From positions 1-50,793 of IMG/VR virus record IMGVR_UViG_3300034954_000142: 50,793 nt of DNA; one strand, 5' to 3'. Shown piece after piece: positions 33,664-42,335 of this stretch. Numbering within the stretch: position 1 is the first letter of the stretch; each line of letters opens with the position of its first letter. A program made the translations under genes and the position numbers. Source of the DNA: a virus. The notes below the pieces were generated by a model. It saw only the letters and a list, made by a program, of their open reading frames with translations, had not been told where the DNA came from and made no database searches.

Positions 33664-34616
33664 GTATTGGATTTAGTGGTAGTAAATCTGCACTTGGTGC
33701 AACTATTGGCACCAAAGGTGGTGGTGGAGCTGGCGGTGGAGCTGGCGGCGGTGGTATCCCTGTATCATTCTCTGGTCAGTATCAGGCGGATGCATCTGGT
33801 GGATCTACGATTACAATCAATGCTGAGTCAAATGGTGGCACAGGATATGATGACATTACAATGACTGTCAATGCACCTATCACTGCCACAATGTATATGT
33901 GGGGAGCAGGTGGTGGCGGCACTAAAAGATCTGGTGGTCAGACAGGTGGAGGTGGTGGATATTCCACTGGACAATATACTTTCCAACCTGGCACATATAG
34001 GGTTATGGTAGGTGGAGCAGGTGAAGGTGGATCTCAGTCTCCTTCGCCCAATGATGCCTACAGAGGAAACAATACTGGCGGTGGTGACTCTGGTGCTAAC
34101 ACTGGAGGCAACGGCGACGGTGGTGGAGGCGGTGGTTTGACTGGTGTCTTCTCATCCTCATATTCATATAGTAATGCAATCATCATCGCTGGAGGCGGTG
34201 GTGGTGGATCAGGTGACACTGCTAACGGCGGTGGTGGCGGTGGGTCATCAGGCAATAATGCTGGTAACTGCTGCTCTCGTGGTGGCGGTGGTGGATCCCA
34301 GAATGGTGGTGGATCTGCTGGTAACGCTGGTGCTAACGGTAGCTCAGGTACTCAACTTAACGGTGGCAACGGTGGTAGCACTGGTGCTGGCGGAGGTGGA
34401 GGTTACTGGGGCGGTGGCGGCGGTGGTTCGTCAGGTCCTGGCGCTGGTGGCGGTGGATCAGGTTACATCGGTGGAGTCAGTGGTGGATCTATGTCTAATG
34501 GGTCTACTGGTGGTAACTCTGCTACAGGTAGTAACAGACCTAGCAGCAGTGTTGGACGCGGCGGTAACTCTGGCGGTCGTGGAGGCGGCGGAGCAATCGT
34601 TTTTGTATTCTCATAA
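33660..34616 (+). CDS. poly-glycine adhesin-like protein (318 aa)
   Basis: The ATG at 33660 overlaps the upstream TGA. After a short beta domain (residues 40-85) the product is dominated by GGGGG runs separated by Ser/Asn/Thr, ending RGGGGAIVFVFS. Such runs can form polyglycine type II helices, the fold of gp38-type receptor-binding adhesins at T-even fibre tips (known from phage S16). The translational coupling with a fibre protein supports a tip adhesin role (inference). One CC pair lies in the middle. Confidence 0.65.
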   Translation: MSIGFSGSKSALGATIGTKGGGGAGGGAGGGGIPVSFSGQYQADASGGSTITINAESNGGTGYDDITMTVNAPITATMYMWGAGGGGTKRSGGQTGGGGGYSTGQYTFQPGTYRVMVGGAGEGGSQSPSPNDAYRGNNTGGGDSGANTGGNGDGGGGGGLTGVFSSSYSYSNAIIIAGGGGGGSGDTANGGGGGGSSGNNAGNCCSRGGGGGSQNGGGSAGNAGANGSSGTQLNGGNGGSTGAGGGGGYWGGGGGGSSGPGAGGGGSGYIGGVSGGSMSNGSTGGNSATGSNRPSSSVGRGGNSGGRGGGGAIVFVFS

Positions 34617-34619
34617 ATA
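34612..34619 (+). promoter_or_regulatory. late promoter CATAAATA before adhesin copy 1
   Basis: CATAAATA overlaps the end of the poly-Gly gene and lies 22 bases before the ATG of the first tandem adhesin. Confidence 0.65.
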
Positions 34620-34640
34620 AAACGTAGGAATTAAAGCAGC

Positions 34641-35450
34641 ATGGCACAGCTAAATGTAAACGCTATTAAAGACTTAGGTGGTATCGGTGGATTCACCCTG
34701 TCTAGTGGTGGATTGACTGCTAACGGCACATTGACCGTTACTAACATCACAGTGGACGGCACTATCGCTGGATCGTCTCAATATATTATTCCTAACCCTT
34801 CTTCATATCAGGGTAAATTCTTGACCACTAACGGATCATCACTTCAATGGGGTGATTTGAGTAGTGCTGCTGGTGTTAGATCCATGCAAGTGTGGACTTC
34901 TAATGGTACTTGGAGCAGACCATCTGGTGTTAAAACCATTATGGTCACTGTGACAGGTGCAGGTGGTGGAGGTAGCGGACACTGCGAATCTGGTGGTGCT
35001 GGTGGCACTGCACAGAGGCAGATTGACGTGACCAATGTATCATCGGTCTCAGTCAGTGTAGGTAACCCAGGTGGAGGTACTAACTATTCTGGTTGTGGTG
35101 GCAGTGGAAACACTTCCTCCTTTGGATCCTATTGCAGTGCAGGTGGTGGACTCGGTGCCAACTGTAGTCAACAGCACGCAGGCGGATACGGTGGTAACGG
35201 ATCTGGTGGATCCCTCAACATCTATGGAGGTGGAGGTAACGGACACGGGTCACACTACTCATATGGTAACCACACCGCAGGAGTGAGTTACTTCGGTGGG
35301 ACACAACCATCTTCTCATGGTCAATCAAACTATTCTCACAGACACCAGTCTCATTGTGCATGGGGCGCTGGTGGTAATGGTGCTCAGCACGGTAACAGAG
35401 GTGCTAGAGGACGTGAGGGTGTAGTTGTTGTCCATGAATTCTACGGATAA
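34641..35450 (+). CDS. Gly/His-rich adhesin-like protein, copy 1
   Basis: 269 aa. The N-terminal half (MAQLNVNAIKDLGGIGGFTLSSGGLTANGTLTVTNITVDG) is a fibre-type beta module shared by all three copies. The C-terminal half starts RSMQVWTSNGTW, continues with VTVTGAGGGGSGHCE, and becomes Gly-rich with four or five cysteines (HCES, SGCGG, SYCS, ANCS) and His clusters (NGHGSHYSYGNH, YSHRHQSH), ending GREGVVVVHEFYG. It is probably a receptor-binding tip; the His/Cys content could bind a metal (inference). It has its own late promoter. Confidence 0.7.
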   Translation: MAQLNVNAIKDLGGIGGFTLSSGGLTANGTLTVTNITVDGTIAGSSQYIIPNPSSYQGKFLTTNGSSLQWGDLSSAAGVRSMQVWTSNGTWSRPSGVKTIMVTVTGAGGGGSGHCESGGAGGTAQRQIDVTNVSSVSVSVGNPGGGTNYSGCGGSGNTSSFGSYCSAGGGLGANCSQQHAGGYGGNGSGGSLNIYGGGGNGHGSHYSYGNHTAGVSYFGGTQPSSHGQSNYSHRHQSHCAWGAGGNGAQHGNRGARGREGVVVVHEFYG

Positions 35451-35453
35451 ATA
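35446..35453 (+). promoter_or_regulatory. late promoter GATAAATA before adhesin copy 2
   Basis: GATAAATA overlaps the stop of copy 1 and lies 18 bases before the ATG of copy 2; AAGGACG serves as ribosome-binding sequence. Confidence 0.65.
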
Positions 35454-35470
35454 CTAAAAAAAGGACGATT

Positions 35471-36280
35471 ATGTCACAGATTAGAGTATCATCTATTAAA
35501 GATCTTTCTGATACGTCTGGATTTCTCCTCTCGACAGGTAAAATCCATGCTATCGGGACGTTGACGGTCTCTAATATCGTCATCAACGGTAAGATCTCGG
35601 GTAATAGTGATTATATTATTCCTAACATGTCTGGTAACGCAGGCAAATACCTGAGAGCAGGTGCATCTGGTCTGGAATGGGCAAGCGCAGGTGGTGGATC
35701 TGGTATTAGATCTATGCAAGTGTGGACATCTAACGGCACTTGGACTAGACCTAGTAACTGTAAATCTATCATCGTGACTGTCACTGGAGCAGGTGGCGGT
35801 GGCAGTGGTCACTGTGAATCAGCAGGTGCAGGTGGCACCTCTGAGAGAGTTATTGATGTGACTAATGTGTCCTCAGTTTCTGTTACTGTTGGTAATCCTG
35901 GCGGTGGCACAAACTATGCAGGATGTGGTGGTAATGGTAACACCTCATCGTTTGGTAGTTATTGCTCTGCATCTGGTGGATATGGCGCTAATTGTCGTCA
36001 ACAGCACGCAGGTGGCATCGGTGGTAATGGATCAGGTGGTAGTTTGAATGTATATGGTGGTGGTGGCAATGGTCACGGATCACACCATAGTTACGGTAAC
36101 CACTCATCTGGTAGATCATATTATGGTGGTGGACAACCATCCTCCCACGGACAAAGCAACTATGCCCATAGACACCAATCTCATGCTGCATGGGGTGCTG
36201 GTGGAAACGGATCTCAGCACGGTAACAGAGGTGCTAGAGGACGTGAAGGTGTTGTCGTGGTACAGGAATTCTTCGGATAA
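35471..36280 (+). CDS. Gly/His-rich adhesin-like protein, copy 2
   Basis: 269 aa, same architecture as copy 1. The N-terminal half (SQIRVSSIKDLSDTSGFLLS) differs more from copy 1 than does the C-terminal half, where RSMQVWTSNGTWTRPSNCKSII, NPGGGTNYAGCGGNGNTSS and the His cluster HGQSNYAHRHQSH are nearly the same. Differences at scattered positions (SASGGYGANCRQQHAGG versus SAGGGLGANCSQQHAGG) could alter receptor range. An extra cysteine occurs in PSNC. Confidence 0.7.
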   Translation: MSQIRVSSIKDLSDTSGFLLSTGKIHAIGTLTVSNIVINGKISGNSDYIIPNMSGNAGKYLRAGASGLEWASAGGGSGIRSMQVWTSNGTWTRPSNCKSIIVTVTGAGGGGSGHCESAGAGGTSERVIDVTNVSSVSVTVGNPGGGTNYAGCGGNGNTSSFGSYCSASGGYGANCRQQHAGGIGGNGSGGSLNVYGGGGNGHGSHHSYGNHSSGRSYYGGGQPSSHGQSNYAHRHQSHAAWGAGGNGSQHGNRGARGREGVVVVQEFFG

Positions 36281-36283
36281 ATA
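36276..36283 (+). promoter_or_regulatory. late promoter GATAAATA before adhesin copy 3
   Basis: GATAAATA overlaps the stop of copy 2, 20 bases before the ATG of copy 3; it repeats the CGGATAAATACTAA context seen before copy 2. Confidence 0.65.
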
Positions 36284-36302
36284 CTAAGTCAGGCATTACG
36301 AA

Positions 36303-37106
36303 ATGAGCGTCTTAAAAGTTACTACAGTACAAGATCCCTCTGGTGTTGGTGGTTTTACTCTCAACAGCGGATCTATTACTGCAAATGGTGAATTGAAGGT
36401 CCAAAACCTCAATATCAACGGCAGCATTTCGGGGTCGTCTAACTATGTGATTCCATCATTCCAGAGTGGTAGATATCTCTCCACAGATGGCAGCAACCTG
36501 ACATGGGCAGCAGTTTCTGCTACTGGTGGATTCAGATCCATGCAAGTATGGACATCTAATGGCACTTGGAATAGACCATCTGGTGTTGGATCAATTAAAG
36601 TCGTCGTAGTTGGTGCTGGCGGTGGTGGCAGTGGTTACACTGAATCTGCTGGTGCTGGTGGTTGCTCACAAAGAGTGATCGATGTAACTAACACAAGCAG
36701 TGTTTCTGTTACTGTTGGTAATCCAGGTGGTGGCACTAACTATTCTGGTTGCGGTGGTAACGGCAACTCATCAAGTTTTGGATCATTCTGCTCAGCATCG
36801 GGCGGATATGGTGCCAACTGTCGTCAACAACATGCTGGTGGAATTGGCGGCAACGGATCAGGTGGTAACCTGAATATCTATGGTGGCGGTGGAAACGGTC
36901 ATGGATCTTATCACTCTTATGGTAACCATGAGTCAGGATCTTCCTATATGGGTGGATCACAACCATCATCACACAACCAGTCAAACTATTCTCATAGACA
37001 CCAATCCCATGCTGCATGGGGCTCTGGAGGTAACGGATCAAGAAACTCTAACCGTGGAGCAAGAGGTCGAGAGGGTGTCGTTGTAGTTTACGAATACTAC
37101 AGCTAA
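36303..37106 (+). CDS. Gly/His-rich adhesin-like protein, copy 3
   Basis: 267 aa, third paralogue. The first cysteine of the Gly-rich half (HCE in copies 1-2) is changed to YTE here, while a new cysteine appears in AGGCSQR; the SGCGG and ANC cysteines are kept. The C-terminus reads GREGVVVVYEYYS. The His cluster (NQSNYSHRHQSH) is conserved. It is the most diverged copy and is followed by a late promoter leading to an assembly-protein-like gene. Confidence 0.7.
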   Translation: MSVLKVTTVQDPSGVGGFTLNSGSITANGELKVQNLNINGSISGSSNYVIPSFQSGRYLSTDGSNLTWAAVSATGGFRSMQVWTSNGTWNRPSGVGSIKVVVVGAGGGGSGYTESAGAGGCSQRVIDVTNTSSVSVTVGNPGGGTNYSGCGGNGNSSSFGSFCSASGGYGANCRQQHAGGIGGNGSGGNLNIYGGGGNGHGSYHSYGNHESGSSYMGGSQPSSHNQSNYSHRHQSHAAWGSGGNGSRNSNRGARGREGVVVVYEYYS

Positions 37107-37112
37107 TAAATA
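37105..37112 (+). promoter_or_regulatory. late promoter AATAAATA
   Basis: AATAAATA at the stop of adhesin copy 3, 25 bases before the next ATG. No further NATAAATA was seen in front of the halogenase genes, so this may be the promoter for the whole downstream string. Confidence 0.55.
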
Positions 37113-37136
37113 ACAACGTAGAGGTTTTAATCTATC

Positions 37137-37565
37137 ATGGCTAAATGGGCAATCTGTAACGCACAAACAGGTCAATTAAATGACATTTGTGACGAAGAAG
37201 ATAAATTCGAGATCTTTGAAGGTCCCGATGCTGACTTGAAGTGGGTGCCAGTCCCTGATGACTGCACTTATGAGCACACAATGATCAACGGAGTGGTCGT
37301 CCACAGAGATGATCTTGAGGATCATAGAGAGCGTGCTACTGTAACTCGTGTCCTTGCTTACGGATCTATTGGTGAGCAACTTGACATGCAATTTGCAGAT
37401 GCTGCTAATGGCACTACGACATGGAAAGACCATGTTGCTAATGTGAAGGCAACCACAACAGCACCTAGCAGTGTCCCTGAGTTTGTACCTAATCCTAAGC
37501 ACACACAACTCGAAGGACGTAAAGCATGGGATCCATGGGTTGACAACTGGACGCCACCAGGATAA
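37137..37565 (+). CDS. tail-fibre-assembly-like protein (142 aa)
   Basis: The block RVLAYGSIGEQLDMQFADAANGTTTWKDHVANVKATT follows the pattern of phage fibre/assembly proteins (YPSIGDQLD...W...I..VK) found next to tail-fibre genes in many phages. The N-terminal half (WAICNAQTGQLNDICDEEDKFEIFEGPD) is beta-like. The position right after adhesins suits an assembly chaperone or small structural subunit. Confidence 0.55.
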   Translation: MAKWAICNAQTGQLNDICDEEDKFEIFEGPDADLKWVPVPDDCTYEHTMINGVVVHRDDLEDHRERATVTRVLAYGSIGEQLDMQFADAANGTTTWKDHVANVKATTTAPSSVPEFVPNPKHTQLEGRKAWDPWVDNWTPPG

Positions 37566-37590
37566 GATAGTCATCTAAAGACTTTATTAT

Positions 37591-39030
37591 ATGAAAATTT
37601 GTATTGTCGGGGGCGGATCGTCTGGTTGGATGACCGCCTCTACCCTTGTGAAGGCATTCCCTCATTGGGATATTACACTAATTGAATCTCCTAAAGTCCC
37701 AACAGTTGGTGTAGGAGAGTCTACAACTCAGTATTTCAGACAGTGGGTACATTTTCTAGGTCTTAAAGATGAAGACTGGATGCCTCATTGTGACGCAACA
37801 TATAAGATTAGTGTAAGGTTTCATAACTTTCATAAGGTTGGTGATGATCCTTGGCAATATCCTTTTGGTCCAGTAAGACAAGACATTCCACCTGATGTGT
37901 GGTGGTATGCTCAACACAAACGTGGATGGAGTAATGCCCTGTTTGCTCAAGATACTAATCTTGCGGCATATTGTGCTGAGAGAAATTTACTACCTGTTGA
38001 TCACGAGCACTTTGAGATTCCTAAACACAGTGGATTCCATTTTGATGCAGTTAAGTTTGCAAACTGGTTGAGAGATAACTATGCTATCCCTCGTGGTGTC
38101 AAACGTATTGAAAAGCATGTTAGTAGATCAATCATCATGGAAGATGATTATGATCTATTCTTTGATTGCACTGGATTCAAATCACTATTGAATGACAGTG
38201 AGTGGGTTGACTATAGTGAATTCCTACCTAATAACAGGGCATGGGTAACACGTCTCCCTTACATAAACAAAGAGCAGGAGTTAAAACCTGTCACTGATTG
38301 CACTGCATTGTCGTCAGGATGGGTGTGGAATGTGCCAACATGGGAAAGAATTGGCACAGGATATAATTTCTGTGATAAGTATATCTCTGTGGAGGATGCA
38401 TTGCATGAGTTTGCATCTCACCTCAAAGTTGATACCAATGAGAAATTCAGACTGATAGAATATAAGACAGGACGTAAGGAAAAGATCTGGAATGGTAGAG
38501 TTATTTCTATTGGTTTGAGTGCAGGATTCATCGAACCTCTAGAGTCAAATGGTCTGCTATCTACACATACATTCTTGACTCAATTCTGCCGAGTAATGGC
38601 AGGAAAGAATCATGTCACTCAGTTTATGAGAGATACATTCAATCATAATTGTCACTTCAATTTTGATGGGTTTGCATCTTTTGTTGCACTGCATTATGCG
38701 TTGACTCAACGTAATGATTCACCATATTGGAGAGCAGTTTCTAATATCAAATATCCATATCGTGATCTGTTTAAGTCTGCTCAGGTCAGTTACATGGAGC
38801 AGTCAGTACATTTCCCCACTAAGATGACATGGGAAAATGATTCTCTGTGGTGTGTAATGGCAGGGCATGGATGGAATCCATTTAATGATATAATTGATTC
38901 CGAGATGGATTTCTTTGGTGGTGTGCCTGAAGATGCCTTCGCCAATACTTTTGAAGTCCAACCTTGGGAAGGTATAGATAGAATGACTACACCACTTAAG
39001 TATTATCAGAGGACATTGTATGCGAGTTGA
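37591..39030 (+). CDS. flavin-dependent tryptophan-halogenase family protein, copy 1
   Basis: 479 aa. The FAD-binding motif GGGSSGWMTAS (from residue 7) and the halogenase signature WVWNVP (244-249, WxWxxP; canonical is WxWxIP) are present. Lys72 in CDATYKISVRF aligns with the catalytic lysine (Lys79 of PrnA/RebH) that carries the chloramine. Such enzymes chlorinate or brominate tryptophan-like rings using FADH2, chloride and O2; no flavin reductase gene is seen nearby. Homologues are known in marine cyanophages, with unknown substrates. It overlaps copy 2 by 11 bases. Confidence 0.85.
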   Translation: MKICIVGGGSSGWMTASTLVKAFPHWDITLIESPKVPTVGVGESTTQYFRQWVHFLGLKDEDWMPHCDATYKISVRFHNFHKVGDDPWQYPFGPVRQDIPPDVWWYAQHKRGWSNALFAQDTNLAAYCAERNLLPVDHEHFEIPKHSGFHFDAVKFANWLRDNYAIPRGVKRIEKHVSRSIIMEDDYDLFFDCTGFKSLLNDSEWVDYSEFLPNNRAWVTRLPYINKEQELKPVTDCTALSSGWVWNVPTWERIGTGYNFCDKYISVEDALHEFASHLKVDTNEKFRLIEYKTGRKEKIWNGRVISIGLSAGFIEPLESNGLLSTHTFLTQFCRVMAGKNHVTQFMRDTFNHNCHFNFDGFASFVALHYALTQRNDSPYWRAVSNIKYPYRDLFKSAQVSYMEQSVHFPTKMTWENDSLWCVMAGHGWNPFNDIIDSEMDFFGGVPEDAFANTFEVQPWEGIDRMTTPLKYYQRTLYAS

Positions 39031-40633
39031 GTCTATTGTTATTGTTGGTGGTGGTAGTAGTGGATGGATGACAGCAGCAATGTTGTCTAAAACATTCCCA
39101 CACATGCAGATTGGTCTCATTGAAGATGAGCAGGGACCTATTGGTGTTGGTGAATCTACACTAGGTCACTTCAATCGATTCCTGAGACGTATGGGGTTGA
39201 AGGATAAGGATTGGATGCCACATTGCAACGCAACTTATAAGACATCGATTGCATTTAAGAATTTCAGACATGGTGAGGGTGAGAGATTCCAATATCCATT
39301 TGGTGAGTTTGATCTCTTTGACTATAAAGATTCACTGACACGATACTTTGAGTTGGGTTGTAAGTATGGTGTAGATAAGTATCCACCTGATAAGTTTGCA
39401 AACTTTGCTAATAGTCAAACATACCTAGCAGATCAATGTAAGATCTCTGCTGATCCTATTCCTGAGTGTACATACGATATGGATAGGGATACTGCATATC
39501 ATTTTGATGCAGGATTGTTTGGTAATTATTTGAGAGACCATCACTGCATCCCTAATGGTGTATTACATCTCAAGGGTAAGATTGAGAAGGTGATGAAGAA
39601 TCCTGATGGTAGTATTGATGCACTGGTTACCACACAGGATGGACTAATCAAAGCAGATTTATATATTGACTGCACAGGTTTTCAGTCACTGTTACTTGAG
39701 CAGCACATGGGTAGTGAGTTTATCTCATTCAAAGATAAACTATTCAATGACACAGCACTAGCGACACAGATTCCATACTCTGATCGTGAGAATCAGATGG
39801 AAACATATACTGACTGTGTGGCAATGGATGCTGGTTGGGTATGGAATATCCCATTGTGGCATCGTGTTGGCACAGGATATGTTTACTCGTCAGATTATAT
39901 CAATGAGTGTGAGGCAGAGGTAGAGTTTAGAAAGTATCTCAGTGAAAGATATACGCCCGAAATTGCCAAGGATGCTAAACTACGCAAGATCAATATCAGA
40001 CATGGTAAGCGTGAAAAGGCATGGGTTAAGAATGTTGTGGGTATTGGATTGGCATATGGTTTCTTAGAACCATTGGAGTCCACTGGACTGATGACAACTC
40101 ATGAGAATATCCTACTGCTATGTGATACACTGCAACGTCGTAGTGGTTTCTATTCTAGATTTGAGCAGGACTCATTTAATTTCACATGTGACAATATGAT
40201 TGAAGCAATGAAGAATTTTGTTGCTCTTCACTATGCTCTCAGTCAACGTGATGACAATCAATACTGGAAAGACTGCACTAGCATTGACTTTGACATTGAT
40301 CCTAATTGGTCACAGTCAACAAGACTTGCACATAGTAGTGCAGTGACACTCGTTGACAATCCAGAGGATCTATTTTATAATCTAGAGCAGCATAGTGGCA
40401 CAATTTATATTGCTGCTGGTCTTGGTTATCGTCCCTTCTCAGAAGGAATGTTTGAGGAGAGGATGGCAGCAGACAAGGACCCCGAAGCATGGGCAGATAT
40501 CCTTGCAGAAATACACACTAAATACCAACAAGACAGTAAAGTTATGATGGACTGGGTTGACAAACTCCCATCACACTATGAGTACCTGAGGGACAACATT
40601 TATGATCTTCAAGAAGAAGAAACCGTGGGTTAG
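39020..40633 (+). CDS. flavin-dependent tryptophan-halogenase family protein, copy 2
   Basis: 537 aa, paralogue of the preceding gene. GGGSSGWMTAA begins at residue 10, the catalytic-type Lys74 sits in CNATYKTSIAF, and the full signature WVWNIP is at 273-278. It has an additional insertion of about 40 residues after FQYPFGEFDLFDYK compared with copy 1 (SLTRYFELGCKYGVDKYPPDKFANFANS). Both motifs needed for FAD binding and halogenation are intact, so activity is plausible. It overlaps the next gene by 32 bases. Confidence 0.87.
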   Translation: MRVESIVIVGGGSSGWMTAAMLSKTFPHMQIGLIEDEQGPIGVGESTLGHFNRFLRRMGLKDKDWMPHCNATYKTSIAFKNFRHGEGERFQYPFGEFDLFDYKDSLTRYFELGCKYGVDKYPPDKFANFANSQTYLADQCKISADPIPECTYDMDRDTAYHFDAGLFGNYLRDHHCIPNGVLHLKGKIEKVMKNPDGSIDALVTTQDGLIKADLYIDCTGFQSLLLEQHMGSEFISFKDKLFNDTALATQIPYSDRENQMETYTDCVAMDAGWVWNIPLWHRVGTGYVYSSDYINECEAEVEFRKYLSERYTPEIAKDAKLRKINIRHGKREKAWVKNVVGIGLAYGFLEPLESTGLMTTHENILLLCDTLQRRSGFYSRFEQDSFNFTCDNMIEAMKNFVALHYALSQRDDNQYWKDCTSIDFDIDPNWSQSTRLAHSSAVTLVDNPEDLFYNLEQHSGTIYIAAGLGYRPFSEGMFEERMAADKDPEAWADILAEIHTKYQQDSKVMMDWVDKLPSHYEYLRDNIYDLQEEETVG

Positions 40634-41477
40634 ATTTTATTCAGTAGATCCTGGCGTTGCAGAGTTGCAACCATGGATTCCTGCTGCAAAACTACATCGT
40701 AAATGGCGGACACAAGCACTAAAAGATCGTGCTAGTAAAGAGAATCGCTGTCCTGTTATGAGAGTTAAGAAACTCTGGGACAGAATGTCTGCTGAATTGG
40801 CAGGTAGTGACAGCACACCTGAATTGTATGAACATGCCGTAACTTGCCCAGCATTGAGAGATGTTATGGACTCAGGTTATGTGTTGCCATGCCCTGCTGA
40901 TATTCTGATCAAGACTGATGGCACTGGTGTAAACTTTGAGTGGATCTCACAGATGAGATTCTGCACATCTATCAGTCCAGGTAAATATGTGTCAGCACAT
41001 ATTCCTCAACAGACTGAGGGTATGCGTCACCTAGTTGATCAGAATAAAGATGTACTTGACTGGACAATTAAACTAGAATTGCCATGGAGAGTGCAAGCAC
41101 ATCCTGATCTGGTGTTTATTCAAATGCCTATTCCATACTGGGATGAAGATAGATTCTCACCACCTACAGGTGTAGTTGATCCCTCATATTCATATGAGAT
41201 TAACTTACAACTATTCTGGCATAAGATTGAAGAGGGTGAGTATCTAATTAAAGCAGGCACTCCACTTTGCCAGTGGGTGCCCGTGCATAGAAGTTTCCTA
41301 AGTAATAGGAACATTGATTTCCATTGTGAAACTGCCAACGAGGCAGATTTTGAAAACAATGCTATTATGGAGTATCAACGCCATAAATCTTTTATGGAAA
41401 TGGAAACTCTCAGGGAGCGTATTGCATCACACAAAGCAATCCTTGCACTAAATAAAAACATCAAGAGGTTTATGTAA
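40602..41477 (+). CDS. conserved protein of unknown function in halogenase cluster (291 aa)
   Basis: The product starts MIFKKKKPWVRFYSVDPGVAELQPWIPA, with the blocks NRCPVMRVKKLWDRM, CPALRDVMDSGYVLPCPADI, MPIPYWDEDRF and AGTPLCQWVPVHR. It appears mostly beta with a helical C-terminus (residues 245-291). I recall similar proteins next to cyanophage halogenases but no assigned function. It overlaps halogenase copy 2 and is followed two bases later by the helical protein, so it belongs to the same transcript. Confidence 0.6.
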   Translation: MIFKKKKPWVRFYSVDPGVAELQPWIPAAKLHRKWRTQALKDRASKENRCPVMRVKKLWDRMSAELAGSDSTPELYEHAVTCPALRDVMDSGYVLPCPADILIKTDGTGVNFEWISQMRFCTSISPGKYVSAHIPQQTEGMRHLVDQNKDVLDWTIKLELPWRVQAHPDLVFIQMPIPYWDEDRFSPPTGVVDPSYSYEINLQLFWHKIEEGEYLIKAGTPLCQWVPVHRSFLSNRNIDFHCETANEADFENNAIMEYQRHKSFMEMETLRERIASHKAILALNKNIKRFM

Positions 41478-41479
41478 CT

Positions 41480-41839
41480 ATGTCTAAAGAACAAGACGTG
41501 ATGGAAGTAGATCTTGCCCAGCAGGCAGGAGTTGCTACCGAAGAAGAAAAACGTGAGATCAATGGGTCTATTGAAGGACTCATTACATTTGATCAACTCG
41601 TTATGAATTTCATTCAGCAGTATGAAGATACTAAAGAAGAGTATATGAAACTGCAAGAAGCACTTGACAACATGCATTATACTTCTACGATCACAAAGAT
41701 CTCTTTGGAAGAATTGCAAACTAAGAGAGATCATATGAATAAACTCTCTGGTGCCGTCGAGGCAATGTCTCTGTATAAGAGACACGTTGACCCTACTGTT
41801 ACTGAGCGGGAGTTTACTTTTACTGATGGAGATTCTTGA
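41480..41839 (+). CDS. helical/coiled-coil hypothetical protein (119 aa)
   Basis: Strongly acidic and helical (residues 40-75 and 78-105 likely coiled coils: FIQQYEDTKEEYMKLQEALDNM, LEELQTKRDHMNKLSGAVEAM). No domain is recognised. It overlaps the first oxygenase gene of the cluster by 14 bases. Confidence 0.55.
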   Translation: MSKEQDVMEVDLAQQAGVATEEEKREINGSIEGLITFDQLVMNFIQQYEDTKEEYMKLQEALDNMHYTSTITKISLEELQTKRDHMNKLSGAVEAMSLYKRHVDPTVTEREFTFTDGDS

Positions 41840-42335
41840 TAATTTCCTTCCTTTTAGGATGTGGGATGAGGTCTATCAGACCTTTATGGGTAACAATTTT
41901 CCATGGTATTATTACCCATTTGTTACTGATTCAGATGAAGATAAAGAAGTAGATAAGTTTCAATTTGTGCATATTATTTCTGACTTGAATAAAGGATATA
42001 TCAGCAGCACTGCTGAAGATATTGTCAAGATCTTTAATGATAGACTCAACGCTTATACTATTCTCAGGATTAAAGCAAACCTGACTACATATCAGAATCC
42101 TCCTTATGTGCCACCATTTCATACTGATTTGGTTGGTCCTTTGAAGGATATATCTAAGACTGCCATTTATTATATGAATGATACAAATGGTGGCACGGAG
42201 TTAGAAGATGGCACATTCATCGAGGGCAAAGGTAACCGACTGGTTATTCTTGCAGGTGATGTCAGACATCGTGGTGTAGGTCAGACTGATAACTCAGCGA
42301 GATGTGTGATTAACTTTAACTATGTTGAAAAATGA
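41826..42335 (+). CDS. 2OG-Fe(II) oxygenase, HxD type
   Basis: Start ATG 41826 gives 169 aa. Residues for iron and 2OG are visible: His99-x-Asp101 in PPFHTDLVG, distal His148 in GDVRHRGV, and Arg159 before VINFNYV. The pattern is that of prolyl-4-hydroxylase-like oxygenases. It is first in a string of seven oxygenase-like genes and has an ATGA overlap with the next one. Substrate unknown. Confidence 0.75.
   Translation: MEILDNFLPFRMWDEVYQTFMGNNFPWYYYPFVTDSDEDKEVDKFQFVHIISDLNKGYISSTAEDIVKIFNDRLNAYTILRIKANLTTYQNPPYVPPFHTDLVGPLKDISKTAIYYMNDTNGGTELEDGTFIEGKGNRLVILAGDVRHRGVGQTDNSARCVINFNYVEK

Larger units (their letters stand above)
34612..37112 (+). repeat. three tandem copies of a promoter-plus-adhesin unit
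   Basis: Units begin at the late promoters at 34612, 35446 and 36276, each about 830 bases, and each carries promoter, leader and a 267-269 codon gene. Protein copies share nearly identical C-terminal halves. At the DNA level, the string GGTGCTAGAGGACGTGA recurs near 35398 and 36230, while copy 3 has diverged more. The pattern indicates two rounds of duplication. Confidence 0.85.

Noticed and set aside
34144-34620. 158-codon plus-strand frame rich in Val/Ala inside the poly-Gly gene
   Set aside because: Produced by GGT/GGC repeats read in a shifted frame; the Gly frame has the coupled start.
33720-37100. possible CRISPR array or tandem DNA repeat
   Set aside because: The repetition is due to Gly codons and gene duplication; there are no regular spacers.
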